Of a stretch of 64,000 nucleotides of DNA, positions 27,036 to 34,679 are shown one piece after another (position 1 is the stretch's first letter; each line of letters opens with the position of its first letter). The stretch covers positions 1,860,001 to 1,924,000 of the forward strand of contig NZ_CP009282.1 in the NCBI RefSeq assembly GCF_000758605.1, written 5' to 3'. This DNA is from Paenibacillus sp. FSL R5-0912. Its GTDB lineage: Bacteria > Bacillota > Bacilli > Paenibacillales > Paenibacillaceae. The notes below the pieces were generated by a model that was not told the DNA's origin, searched no databases, and was given only the letters and a program-made list of their open reading frames with translations. The position numbers were made by a program, and so were the translations under genes.

Positions 27036-27938
27036 TTGAGCAAAGCGTCCTACATCAGACGGTATTGGCAACTATACGCGCTGCTTTCACTGCCCATTAT
27101 GTATTTCCTGATTTTCCGCTATGGCCCTATGTATGGGGTACAGATTGCCTTTAAGGATTTCAACCTGTTCCAGGGGATCAACGGCAGTGAGTGGATCGGC
27201 TTCGATGCCTTCCGCGAGGTTTTTGGCATGAAAGAGTTTTACAGCAGTCTGCGCAACACGTTTTTATTGAACTTTCTGGATTTGGTTGTATCTTTCCCGG
27301 CCCCGATTATTCTCGCCATTATGCTATATGAAGTGAAGTCGGTATGGTTCAAAAAAATATCACAGACCCTTCTCTACATTCCCCACTTTATTTCCTGGGT
27401 GATTATCGGGGGAATCGTCTATCAATTGTTCGGCAACCAATCCGGTATGGTGAACGGGGTGCTGGAGAGCATGGGGCTGAACCCCATTCCTTTTTTGACC
27501 GAAAAAAATCCATGGCTGATTACCTATCTGTTCACTGGTGTCTGGCAAAGTGCCGGCTGGGGAACCATCCTGTATCTGGCGGCGCTTACCGGTGTCAACC
27601 GCGAGCTGTTTGAAGCTGCCGAGGTGGATGGGGCGACCAGAATGAAGAAGATCCGCTACATTACGCTGCCCAGTATCAAACCAACCATTATTACCCTGCT
27701 GATTCTCAATCTGGGGAAAATGGTCAGCATCGGCTTCGATCGTCCTTACATCATCGGGAATACGGCAGTGCGTGAATATTCCGATGTGCTCAGTACCTTC
27801 GTCTACCGGATTGGTCTGGAATCGGGCCAGTATACGCTGGCGACTGTAGTTGGATTATTCCAAGCTGTGGTTGGACTGGTATTCATCCTTGGTTCCAATT
27901 ATATATCGAAAAAAGTGACCGGCAACGGCATTCTATGA
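27036..27938 (+). CDS. ABC transporter permease, LplB type
   Basis: This 300-aa integral membrane protein has about six hydrophobic helices starting LYALLSLPIMYFLIFRYGPMYGVQIAFKDFN. The conserved EAA loop is NRELFEAAEVDGATRMKKIRYITLPSIKPTI. The N-terminus is typical of the LplB group. The TTG start at 27036 follows AGGAGGAG by 6 bases. It forms the membrane channel with the next gene product. Confidence 0.92.
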   Translation: MSKASYIRRYWQLYALLSLPIMYFLIFRYGPMYGVQIAFKDFNLFQGINGSEWIGFDAFREVFGMKEFYSSLRNTFLLNFLDLVVSFPAPIILAIMLYEVKSVWFKKISQTLLYIPHFISWVIIGGIVYQLFGNQSGMVNGVLESMGLNPIPFLTEKNPWLITYLFTGVWQSAGWGTILYLAALTGVNRELFEAAEVDGATRMKKIRYITLPSIKPTIITLLILNLGKMVSIGFDRPYIIGNTAVREYSDVLSTFVYRIGLESGQYTLATVVGLFQAVVGLVFILGSNYISKKVTGNGIL

Positions 27939-27963
27939 TAATGAAGAAAGGAGGCGGAGTACT

Positions 27964-28836
27964 ATGAGTGAACGTACCTCAAACCGGATATTCGATATCG
28001 TTAATGTTACCTTTATTACCCTGTTCGTGCTGTTTTGTCTGGCTCCGTTTGTACACGTGATTGCGGTGTCCCTCAGCTCCACGCGGGCCATTACTTCCGG
28101 GGAAGTAACGATTTTCCCGATTGAACTGAACTGGAAGGCTTATGTGCAGGTCTTTACCGACAATGCAATGATCCGCTCGCTGATCTTCACTATTATCCTG
28201 ACGGTTGCTACTACGGTATTATGTATGCTCTTCACAATCGCAGCCGCTTATCCGCTGACCAAAAGCAAGCTGAAGGGCCGTACCATGTTCATGTATCTGA
28301 TCATCATCACCATGTTCTTCAGCGGTGGGATTATTCCTGAATACCTGCTGATCCGTGATCTGCATATGATTGATACAGTCTGGTCGCTGATTCTGCCCGG
28401 TCTGGTCAGCCCGTTCAACCTGATTATCCTGATCTCATTCTTCCGCAGCATCCCGCCGAGTCTGGAAGAATCAGCCGAGATCGACGGTAGCTCGCATTTC
28501 CGCACCCTGATGAAAATTGTTCTGCCGTTATCCATGCCGGTTATGGCTACACTTGCGCTCTTCTACGCGGTTGGCCGCTGGAACGGATTCCAGGATTCCC
28601 TGATGTATATCAATAATCCCGATCTGTATCCGCTTCAGCTGAAGCTCTTCCAGATGGTTCAGAACAATATGATCACTGAGCTGACACAGCTGGAGGGGGC
28701 GGCCCGCACCAAGCTGCCGCCGGAGAGCCTCAAGGCTGCTACTGTCGTCTTCGCTACCGTTCCGATTCTTGTAGTCTATCCTTGGCTGCAGAAATATTTC
28801 GTCAGTGGTGTGATGCTTGGTGCGGTCAAGGGCTAA
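27964..28836 (+). CDS. ABC transporter permease, YtcP/CUT1 type
   Basis: This 290-aa partner permease begins RIFDIVNVTFITLFVLFCLAPFVHVIAVSLSS. The EAA loop is PPSLEESAEIDGSSHFRTLMKIVLPLSMPVMATL, and it ends YPWLQKYFVSGVMLGAVKG, as usual for this family. It starts 25 bases after the first permease with AAAGGAGG upstream. Together they import the ligand of the 25351 lipoprotein using an ATPase encoded elsewhere. Confidence 0.92.
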   Translation: MSERTSNRIFDIVNVTFITLFVLFCLAPFVHVIAVSLSSTRAITSGEVTIFPIELNWKAYVQVFTDNAMIRSLIFTIILTVATTVLCMLFTIAAAYPLTKSKLKGRTMFMYLIIITMFFSGGIIPEYLLIRDLHMIDTVWSLILPGLVSPFNLIILISFFRSIPPSLEESAEIDGSSHFRTLMKIVLPLSMPVMATLALFYAVGRWNGFQDSLMYINNPDLYPLQLKLFQMVQNNMITELTQLEGAARTKLPPESLKAATVVFATVPILVVYPWLQKYFVSGVMLGAVKG

Positions 28837-28874
28837 CCTGCAACACTGCGCTATAGGGAAAGGAGAGAACGGAT

Positions 28875-29843
28875 ATGGAGGATAAAGGCGAATTCGCATT
28901 CTCAACCTGCTGGAACATCAGGCGTCACACTACAGGTGACGGGATGCTGAATGAGATCCGTGAGCTGGGCTTCCGGCGGGTGGAGCTGAATTACAATGTG
29001 ACGGAAACAATGCTGGCTACGATTGAACCGATGATTGAGCGGGGGGAGATCGGCGTATCCAGTGTCCATAACACCTTCCCCCACGTGGCAGACCCTGATT
29101 ATGGCACGGATTCCGTGCTGCTGGGCTTCGCAGACAGGGAGAAGAGGAAGCGGGCGGTAGACCTGCTGGTCCGTTCGGCAGAGTATGCCGATCGCTTCGG
29201 CGGGGAAGCTGTGGTGGTGCATCCCGGCGAAGTGCCTTTTCCGGGTGATATCTCCGGGGAGCTGGAGCAGCTCTATGGCGGGCAAGGGAAGAATTCGGAG
29301 GCTTACCGGAGGAAGTGGGCAGAGCTGCTCGAACGGCGTGAAGCCTATAGCGCGGGTTATGTGCAGACGATTATCGAAAGTCTGGATGAAGTATGTAACC
29401 GCGCCGCGTCCAAGGGACTGAATGTCCGCTTCGGGATCGAGACACGTTCCAAGCCGCAGCAGATTCCGACGCTTGCCGAAGCCAAGACTATAATAAGCGC
29501 GCTGCAAGGAGCGCCTGTCGGCATCTGGTATGACACCGGTCATGCCATTATGATGGACCGTCTGGGACTGTACGACAGCATCGGGGAGATGGAAGGGCTG
29601 ATGGATGACATTGTCGGTGTCCACATCCATGAGACTATCGGTCTCTCCGACCACTGGTGTCCCTATGTGAACAGCGGGAACCCCGATTTCTATGACGCCT
29701 ATTTGCCGATGATTGAACGGGCGCAGGTTAAGGTGTATGAGCTGAAGGCGGCCTGCCGCCCGGAGGAGATTCATGAGAGCCACCGTCTGCTTACGGCCAA
29801 GCTGGATAGGCTGAGTGCGTCTTATATATATGAGAAGCGCTAA
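28875..29843 (+). CDS. Sugar phosphate isomerase/epimerase-like TIM-barrel protein
   Basis: This 322-aa protein belongs to the AP-endonuclease-2/xylose-isomerase-like barrel group. Seen: FSTCWNIRRHTTGDGMLNEIRELGFRRVELNYNVT, VSSVHNTFPHVADP, AVVVHPGEVPFPG, VRFGIETRSKPQQIPT, IWYDTGHAIMMDRLG and VGVHIHETIGLSDHWCPYVNSGNPDF. These carry the His/Glu/Asp/His metal ligands expected of the fold. It could epimerise or isomerise the imported sugar. The exact reaction is not predictable, and it is clearly different from iolE at 21124. It is in the same operon as the ABC genes. Confidence 0.8.
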   Translation: MEDKGEFAFSTCWNIRRHTTGDGMLNEIRELGFRRVELNYNVTETMLATIEPMIERGEIGVSSVHNTFPHVADPDYGTDSVLLGFADREKRKRAVDLLVRSAEYADRFGGEAVVVHPGEVPFPGDISGELEQLYGGQGKNSEAYRRKWAELLERREAYSAGYVQTIIESLDEVCNRAASKGLNVRFGIETRSKPQQIPTLAEAKTIISALQGAPVGIWYDTGHAIMMDRLGLYDSIGEMEGLMDDIVGVHIHETIGLSDHWCPYVNSGNPDFYDAYLPMIERAQVKVYELKAACRPEEIHESHRLLTAKLDRLSASYIYEKR

Positions 29844-29901
29844 AGAAATAAACAAAAAGCAAAAGAAGATATAGCAAGATTTTCTGCAAGGAGGAAGCAT
29901 A

Positions 29902-31656
29902 ATGTATAAGCAGCTGGTGGACAGCAATGACAGAGCAGTGGAGAAGGGCATATCCCGGCAGGTGCTTGATACGGAGAACCGGTATTACGGAGGAACCATT
30001 GATCCCCATACGGGTGTTGCCTGGGTCAATCATACAACCGGAACGCCGACTGACATGTGTTATTGGGGGGCTGCCCTGGCGAACCCCGATTCCAAATACT
30101 ACCGGAATATGGAGATCCTGGACCGATTGAGGCTGGCCACAGAGTTTGTGCTGCGCTTCCAGCATGAGGACGGCTCGATTTCCCCGGGCTGGACGAACTA
30201 TCATTCTCCGCCGGATACGGCCTTCGTTGTGGTAGGCTATGCACAATTGTATCAATTGCTGGCTAAGCAGGAGTGGGCTCCGCTTCAGCCGGTGCTGGAC
30301 AATATGCTCCTGTTTCTTGAACGGACCCTTCCCGTGATGCTTACGGGAGGTGTTCACACCCCGAATCACCGCTGGGTACTGTGCGCTGCACTTGGATTCC
30401 TGCATGAGCTGTTCGGAGTGGAAGAGGCCGTACAGCGGGCCAGCCAGTGGCTGGCGGAAGGCATGGATATTACGCCGGACGGGGAATGGACAGAGCGGAG
30501 CAACGGCATTTACAGCGCTGTTAGCGACATCATGCTGATTCATGCCGCCCGTCTGCTGAACCGGCCTGAGCTGCTGGACCCGGTCCGGCAGAACCTGCAC
30601 ATGATGGTCTACCTGGTTCATCCTTCGGGTGAGGTTGTGACCGATTATTCCGGGCGGCAGGATCTGGGGAGCGTGCATGATCTGTCTCCCTATTATTTGC
30701 CGTATGCCATTCTTGCCCGTTCCGACAAGGATACTGTGCTGGCAGGCATGGCAGAATGGGCAGGGAGAGCACTTGCCGATCCCGGTGTCTGCTCGGCCAA
30801 TGTGCTGGTGCGGCTGCTGCTGGAGCCGGAGCTCCAGCAGCCGTTCGAGTCAGCGGCAGGGCTGCCCGAACAGTATGAGAAAATACTGAACGGTGATTTC
30901 CTGCGGCACAGCTATCTGCAGGAAATGGAGTCTGCTGGTCATCAGGGGCGGATTTTCCACAGCCGACTGCATACCGATTTCGGAGCCCCCGTTGCCCGGA
31001 TCAGAGATGGGGATACCAGCGTGACGCTGATCACGGAGACGCCATCGTTCTTTGCGCTGCGTCATGGTGCCGCAAGGCTGTTGGCGGTACAGCTGGCTTC
31101 CTATTTCTATCCCGGCTTTGTGCCGATGCAGGAGATGACTAGACTTCCGGAGGGATACCTCTTGAAGGGAGAACAGAAGAAGGGCTACTACGGTCCGGTT
31201 GAAGGTGCGCTTCTTCCGCCTTCAGCGGGTACAGCGCTCAGTCCCTGGTATCTGCTGCCGCACCAGAGCCGTCTGCTGACGCATGAACAGACGCTATCCG
31301 TGGAGGCAGAGGTGCAGCGCACCGGGACGGGCTGGACCATCCGGCTGCATTGTGAGGAACCGGGCGAGGTCATGGCACAGCTGTCTTTCAATTTTGGCTG
31401 GGAAGGAAACTTCACCTCCGGAGAGCTGCAGACTGTGGAAGAGGACTGCTGCCTGTGGACAGGCGGTAAACTCCGCTATACTTATGGCGGGGACTGGATA
31501 GAGCTGACGGGGGGAGAAATGGCTCATCGGGCAACATCGGTACGTGAGGCTAAGCTGCAGAATAACTGCAAGGCAGTGCTGGTTAATCTGATGACCCCGT
31601 TTGATAAGACGTTCACCCTTACGCTTTCTCCTTCTATAATAGGAGGCGGCAATTAA
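29902..31656 (+). CDS. Uncharacterised protein, possible toroidal glycan-active enzyme
   Basis: I do not recognise a named family for this 584-aa protein. The first 330 residues are helical with repeated hydrophobic/aromatic spacing (CYWGAALANPDSKYYRNMEILDRLRLATEFVLRFQHEDGSISPGWTNYHSPPDTAFVVVGYAQL, TPNHRWVLCAALGFLHELFG, WTERSNGIYSAVSDIMLIHAARLL), as in alpha/alpha toroid hydrolases and polysaccharide lyases. The rest is beta-rich (LHTDFGAPVARIRDGDTSVTLITETPSFFALRHG onward), as in the sandwich domains that follow such toroids. His, Tyr, Asn and Arg clusters in NHRW and YSGRQDLGSVHDLSPYYLPYA could form an active site. No signal peptide is visible. It is the last gene of the ABC/isomerase operon, so it likely processes the imported saccharide in the cytoplasm. 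The SD is AAGGAGGAAG. Confidence 0.6.
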   Translation: MYKQLVDSNDRAVEKGISRQVLDTENRYYGGTIDPHTGVAWVNHTTGTPTDMCYWGAALANPDSKYYRNMEILDRLRLATEFVLRFQHEDGSISPGWTNYHSPPDTAFVVVGYAQLYQLLAKQEWAPLQPVLDNMLLFLERTLPVMLTGGVHTPNHRWVLCAALGFLHELFGVEEAVQRASQWLAEGMDITPDGEWTERSNGIYSAVSDIMLIHAARLLNRPELLDPVRQNLHMMVYLVHPSGEVVTDYSGRQDLGSVHDLSPYYLPYAILARSDKDTVLAGMAEWAGRALADPGVCSANVLVRLLLEPELQQPFESAAGLPEQYEKILNGDFLRHSYLQEMESAGHQGRIFHSRLHTDFGAPVARIRDGDTSVTLITETPSFFALRHGAARLLAVQLASYFYPGFVPMQEMTRLPEGYLLKGEQKKGYYGPVEGALLPPSAGTALSPWYLLPHQSRLLTHEQTLSVEAEVQRTGTGWTIRLHCEEPGEVMAQLSFNFGWEGNFTSGELQTVEEDCCLWTGGKLRYTYGGDWIELTGGEMAHRATSVREAKLQNNCKAVLVNLMTPFDKTFTLTLSPSIIGGGN

Positions 31657-31698
31657 AGTATAAGAGACTGCAATTGAAATGGTGTGGTCTTGCAGCTG

Positions 31699-31725
31699 CC
31701 AGCATCTTCGGATGCTGGTGTTTTT
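31699..31725 (+). terminator. Terminator with UUCG tetraloop
   Basis: CCAGCATC-TTCG-GATGCTGG is followed by TGTTTTTG. It ends the ABC/isomerase operon. Confidence 0.9.
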
Positions 31726-31854
31726 GTGCATATATCTGGTTATACAGCCTGAACCGTGCATCCTCCGGCCGCACCAGGCATCCGCATCATTAATAATGTC
31801 CGGTTGCCTGCTTTGCTCTGAGACTCCCGTTCAGGGGATAACTGTACCGGGGAG

Positions 31855-31993
31855 TTTTAATTGCACTCTGTACACTTATTTAACTCTGTTAGGGCATAAA
31901 AGGATACTTTTCCCTTTTTTAATTGTACAGAATGCAGTTATTCCTGCTCATCCGGTTTTTACGCCGTTTTTAGTTGTACCAAATACAATTATC
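31855..31993 (+). repeat. Three copies of a degenerate 27-bp motif
   Basis: The motif is roughly TTTTWARTTGYACNNNRTRCA followed by RTTATYC, with copies at 31855, 31917 and 31967. The third forms TTGTA-ccaaa-TACAA. It lies in the 520-bp gap before the DUF5680 gene, which holds no other recognised feature. Confidence 0.5.
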
Positions 31994-32177
31994 CGCTATG
32001 CGTTACGTACGGCCAACTCAAGTACACCGTGCTGCTTAACGGTCTGTCACATCAAAGTACATTTTTATGTCCTGCTATGCAATATAGATACAGATATTAG
32101 GAGGAAAATCACTGCTAGTTCAGAACGTATGTTCTATTGTAGCTAAAGATGTATTAATCTTTCGGAGGATGATAGTT

Positions 32178-32618
32178 ATGATGGACAAGATTAAGTTTCT
32201 GATAGAGGCCAAGCAAGCAACCTATGCAGGTAAGGGGCCGGAGTTAATCCCGTCCCGGCCGGCGTCTCATGATCTGGAATTTGTGCGCGGGAACCTGAAA
32301 TACATAGACACCTACCTAGGTTCGGAGAAGTTTGCCGGAGAGGAAGCCTTGTGGGAGGATGACCAGCCGCTGTGGGCGATGAATTACGCCGGGCGTGTGA
32401 CTGCGGAAGGCTTCAGCGGAGACTTCCTGAAAGCCGCCCTGCAGCTGGTGCCGGAGGATAAACCCTTCCGCGGGCCGGAGCATTATACGGATGGCCATCT
32501 CATCTATAAATGCTCAGTAGACGGGGACTTCTCCTGGTTCAGCGGGTCAGAGGTGATTTGGGCCGGAGATACAATGGTCTATGAATGTATGTTTCATGGC
32601 GGTGTAGTTAAGGAGTAG
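32178..32618 (+). CDS. DUF5680 domain-containing protein
   Basis: This 146-aa soluble protein matches by memory the DUF5680 pattern: FLIEAKQATYAGKG, SRPASHDLEFVRGNLKYIDTYLGSEKFAGEEALWEDDQPLWAMNYAGRVT, then a C-terminal FSWFSGSEVIWAGDTMVYECMFHGG. Its function is unknown; some relatives are fused to helix-turn-helix regulators. ATG 32178 is the best start because GGAGG (32164-32168) is 9 bases upstream, whereas the ATG at 32169 abuts it. It stands alone. Confidence 0.8.
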   Translation: MMDKIKFLIEAKQATYAGKGPELIPSRPASHDLEFVRGNLKYIDTYLGSEKFAGEEALWEDDQPLWAMNYAGRVTAEGFSGDFLKAALQLVPEDKPFRGPEHYTDGHLIYKCSVDGDFSWFSGSEVIWAGDTMVYECMFHGGVVKE

Positions 32619-32668
32619 CACGCGGAACGTCCTTTCCTGCCAAACGCGCGCCCGGACGATGCTCAACA

Positions 32669-32711
32669 CAAAAAGTCTCCCGAGCAGCCAATTCATGGCC
32701 TATAGGAGACT
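32669..32711 (-). terminator. Terminator of the leftward His/Gly-rich gene
   Basis: On the minus strand AGTCTCC and GGGAGACT pair over a 24-base loop and are followed by TTTTTGTG. Confidence 0.75.
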
Positions 32712-32722
32712 CTGTTGTTCAG

Positions 32723-33118
32723 TCAATCGCCACCACCGCCGCCGCCGGAATCCCCGCCACCGCCGGAATCGCCACCACCACCGCCGAAATCACCGCCGCC
32801 ATGTCCTCCATGACCGCCGCTATCCATGCCGCCGTGGCCGCCGTGATGACCGCCGCTATCCCAACTGCTTCCGCCATGGCTGTGGTTATGATGCCCGTGA
32901 TGATGGCTGGCTCCGCTGTGCCCGTCATGGTGATGGTGATCATCGCTGCGGCTGTCTCCGGCAGAGTTGTTCAGATCTGGCCCCGGAAAGAAATAATTAT
33001 CAGCCGAATTATTTCTGTGCTCGTAATGCTTGTTTTTGCGTTGAAGACGATTACTGTGATTAATCCCCAGCATAGCGACATATACAACTACTCCAACAAA
33101 TACAATGCTACCGATCAT
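32723..33118 (-). CDS. Single-pass membrane protein with His/Gly/Asp-rich tail
   Basis: This 131-aa protein starts with one transmembrane helix (MIGSIVFVGVVVYVAMLGI), then a basic stretch (NRLQRKNKHYEHRN). An extremely biased tail follows: clusters of 3-4 His alternating with Asp/Ser, then GGHGGHGGGD and GGGGDSGGGG repeats to the end. AAGGAGCG lies 8 bases before ATG 33118; the open frame further upstream lacks a start with an SD. The tail would bind metal ions such as Zn, Ni or Cu, or act as a flexible surface segment; no family is recognised. Its own terminator follows, so it is probably monocistronic. Confidence 0.72.
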   Translation of the reverse strand: MIGSIVFVGVVVYVAMLGINHSNRLQRKNKHYEHRNNSADNYFFPGPDLNNSAGDSRSDDHHHHDGHSGASHHHGHHNHSHGGSSWDSGGHHGGHGGMDSGGHGGHGGGDFGGGGGDSGGGGDSGGGGGGD

Positions 33119-33257
33119 GCTGAATCGCTCCTTTGTAAGAAAGTAGAAAAGCGTCCTTAACCGGATCATACCATAATTTTGCAAATCTATGCTGTGATTA
33201 CACAGTAGGGCGGACCGCGATCCGTCATAATCGGGAGCTTGGCTCAATTGTCCACAC

Positions 33258-34559
33258 TTAGGTGAAACGGGAGAACCGCTCTGAATCCTGCTTGTATTGT
33301 CCGGGAGTGAGGCCCGTGTATTTCTTGAATACCTTGGTGAAATAGCTCTGGTCGTTGAAATGCAGCCGGGAGGCAATATCCGACAGCGGAATGCCGGGCA
33401 GCTCCATCAGCCGTTTGGCTTCTTCGACCCGCTGTTGCTGGATATAATCGCTGATGGCGGTTCCGGTCTCCTTTTTGAACAGCTGAGACAGATAACTGGC
33501 GTTAAGTCCGGTGAATTCGGCCAGCCTGCTGAGCGGAATCTCTTCATATAAATGATTGTAAATATAATTCTGGCACAGCGCGGAGATGCGGGAGAGCTTC
33601 GAACTGCGGCTGCCCAGCACCTGGTCGGCGAAGTCACAGAGAGCGGCAAGCTGGGCGCGGTCCACGGCCGGAATATCATGAAGCTCTTCAATATGCTGGA
33701 TGTGAAAGTCGCTGAGGGTATAGGCAATCTCCCAGAACAGCCCGCCTTCAATCGCTGCGCGTGTCGCCAGTGTAATGGAGGAGACGGCCAGGTTTTTTTT
33801 GCTGCGCAGCTGGCTTTTCTTCGACAACCGTCCGTAGCTCTCTTCCGAAAAAGAAGCCTGGGTCCGCAGCAGCCCCGCCTTGTCCCCGTTCGCAATATGG
33901 CGGAACATCTCCCGCTCCAGCATCGGGTCATGGTGCAGCCAGGTGTTCTCGCGGCGGTAGGACAGGTCCAGATCCGGGCTGTCATCCGGCTGCGGGACAG
34001 ACTGCTCCGCATTGCCCGCAGCCAGCAGCAGCTCTGTAATGGACAATGCCTCACCGGTGGCGAGGGTGTAGAGCAGCAGCGCAGCATGATACCAGCGCAT
34101 CCGGCTGAGCACAGGCAAGCTGCGGTAATACTGCTGCCAGCCTTCCTGCTGCCCCGGAGGAATGCTGTAATCGCGCATCAGGCTGGCCGCGTTATCTCCG
34201 GTGACCGGTGCGCTTAGCACCGGACCGATGAGGATGGCTCCGCCGGCATGATCTGCTTCAGGCAGCTGGAGAATAATGAAATTCTCCAGGAAGCCGGTAG
34301 TATGCAGATACGGCGGAGCCGCAGTGCGGGCAGCCTTCCCGGCAGCTGTTGCAGCAGGGCTGCTCCTACGGGCAATATCCATGACCTCTTGAAGCAGGGA
34401 GTGAGCCCCCTGAACGGCCGGGCGGCATTCGAATGCCGGAGGCAGGGTCAGCCGGGGAGTGTCTGCGGCATCCAGCCACATGACCGGAACCCGGTAAGCC
34501 TCATATATCAGCTTGCAGGTATACTCTACTCCTTCGCGTTCTTCCATGTTCTCGGGCAT
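33258..34559 (-). CDS. AraC-family transcriptional regulator
   Basis: This 433-aa protein has an N-terminal half of about 320 residues without a clear named domain (starting MPENMEEREGVEYTCKLIYEAYRVPVMWLDA, with a possible PAS/GAF-like sensor). The C-terminal AraC domain is about residues 330-430 (IPLSRLAEFTGLNASYLSQLFKKETGTAISDYIQQQRVEEAKRLM and LSDIASRLHFNDQSYFTKVFKKYTGLTPGQYK). ATG 34559 has AAGGAAG upstream; a GTG nine bases earlier overlaps that site. It diverges from the GH3 beta-glucosidase gene, its probable target. Confidence 0.87.
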   Translation of the reverse strand: MPENMEEREGVEYTCKLIYEAYRVPVMWLDAADTPRLTLPPAFECRPAVQGAHSLLQEVMDIARRSSPAATAAGKAARTAAPPYLHTTGFLENFIILQLPEADHAGGAILIGPVLSAPVTGDNAASLMRDYSIPPGQQEGWQQYYRSLPVLSRMRWYHAALLLYTLATGEALSITELLLAAGNAEQSVPQPDDSPDLDLSYRRENTWLHHDPMLEREMFRHIANGDKAGLLRTQASFSEESYGRLSKKSQLRSKKNLAVSSITLATRAAIEGGLFWEIAYTLSDFHIQHIEELHDIPAVDRAQLAALCDFADQVLGSRSSKLSRISALCQNYIYNHLYEEIPLSRLAEFTGLNASYLSQLFKKETGTAISDYIQQQRVEEAKRLMELPGIPLSDIASRLHFNDQSYFTKVFKKYTGLTPGQYKQDSERFSRFT

Positions 34560-34679
34560 AACCAACACTTCCTTTTCTTATATAACCAAATTACCAAAAA
34601 TCCAAATAAAATGCCATAAATGCCGGAACAAGTCGTATAAAATAAAGAAAAGAAAACGCATTCTTAGGAGGGCTACACT

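Noticed and set aside
32659..33063. Rightward His/Arg-rich ORF opposite the His/Gly-rich membrane protein gene
   Set aside because: It is the antisense image of Gly/His codon repeats. The leftward frame has a membrane helix, SD and terminator.
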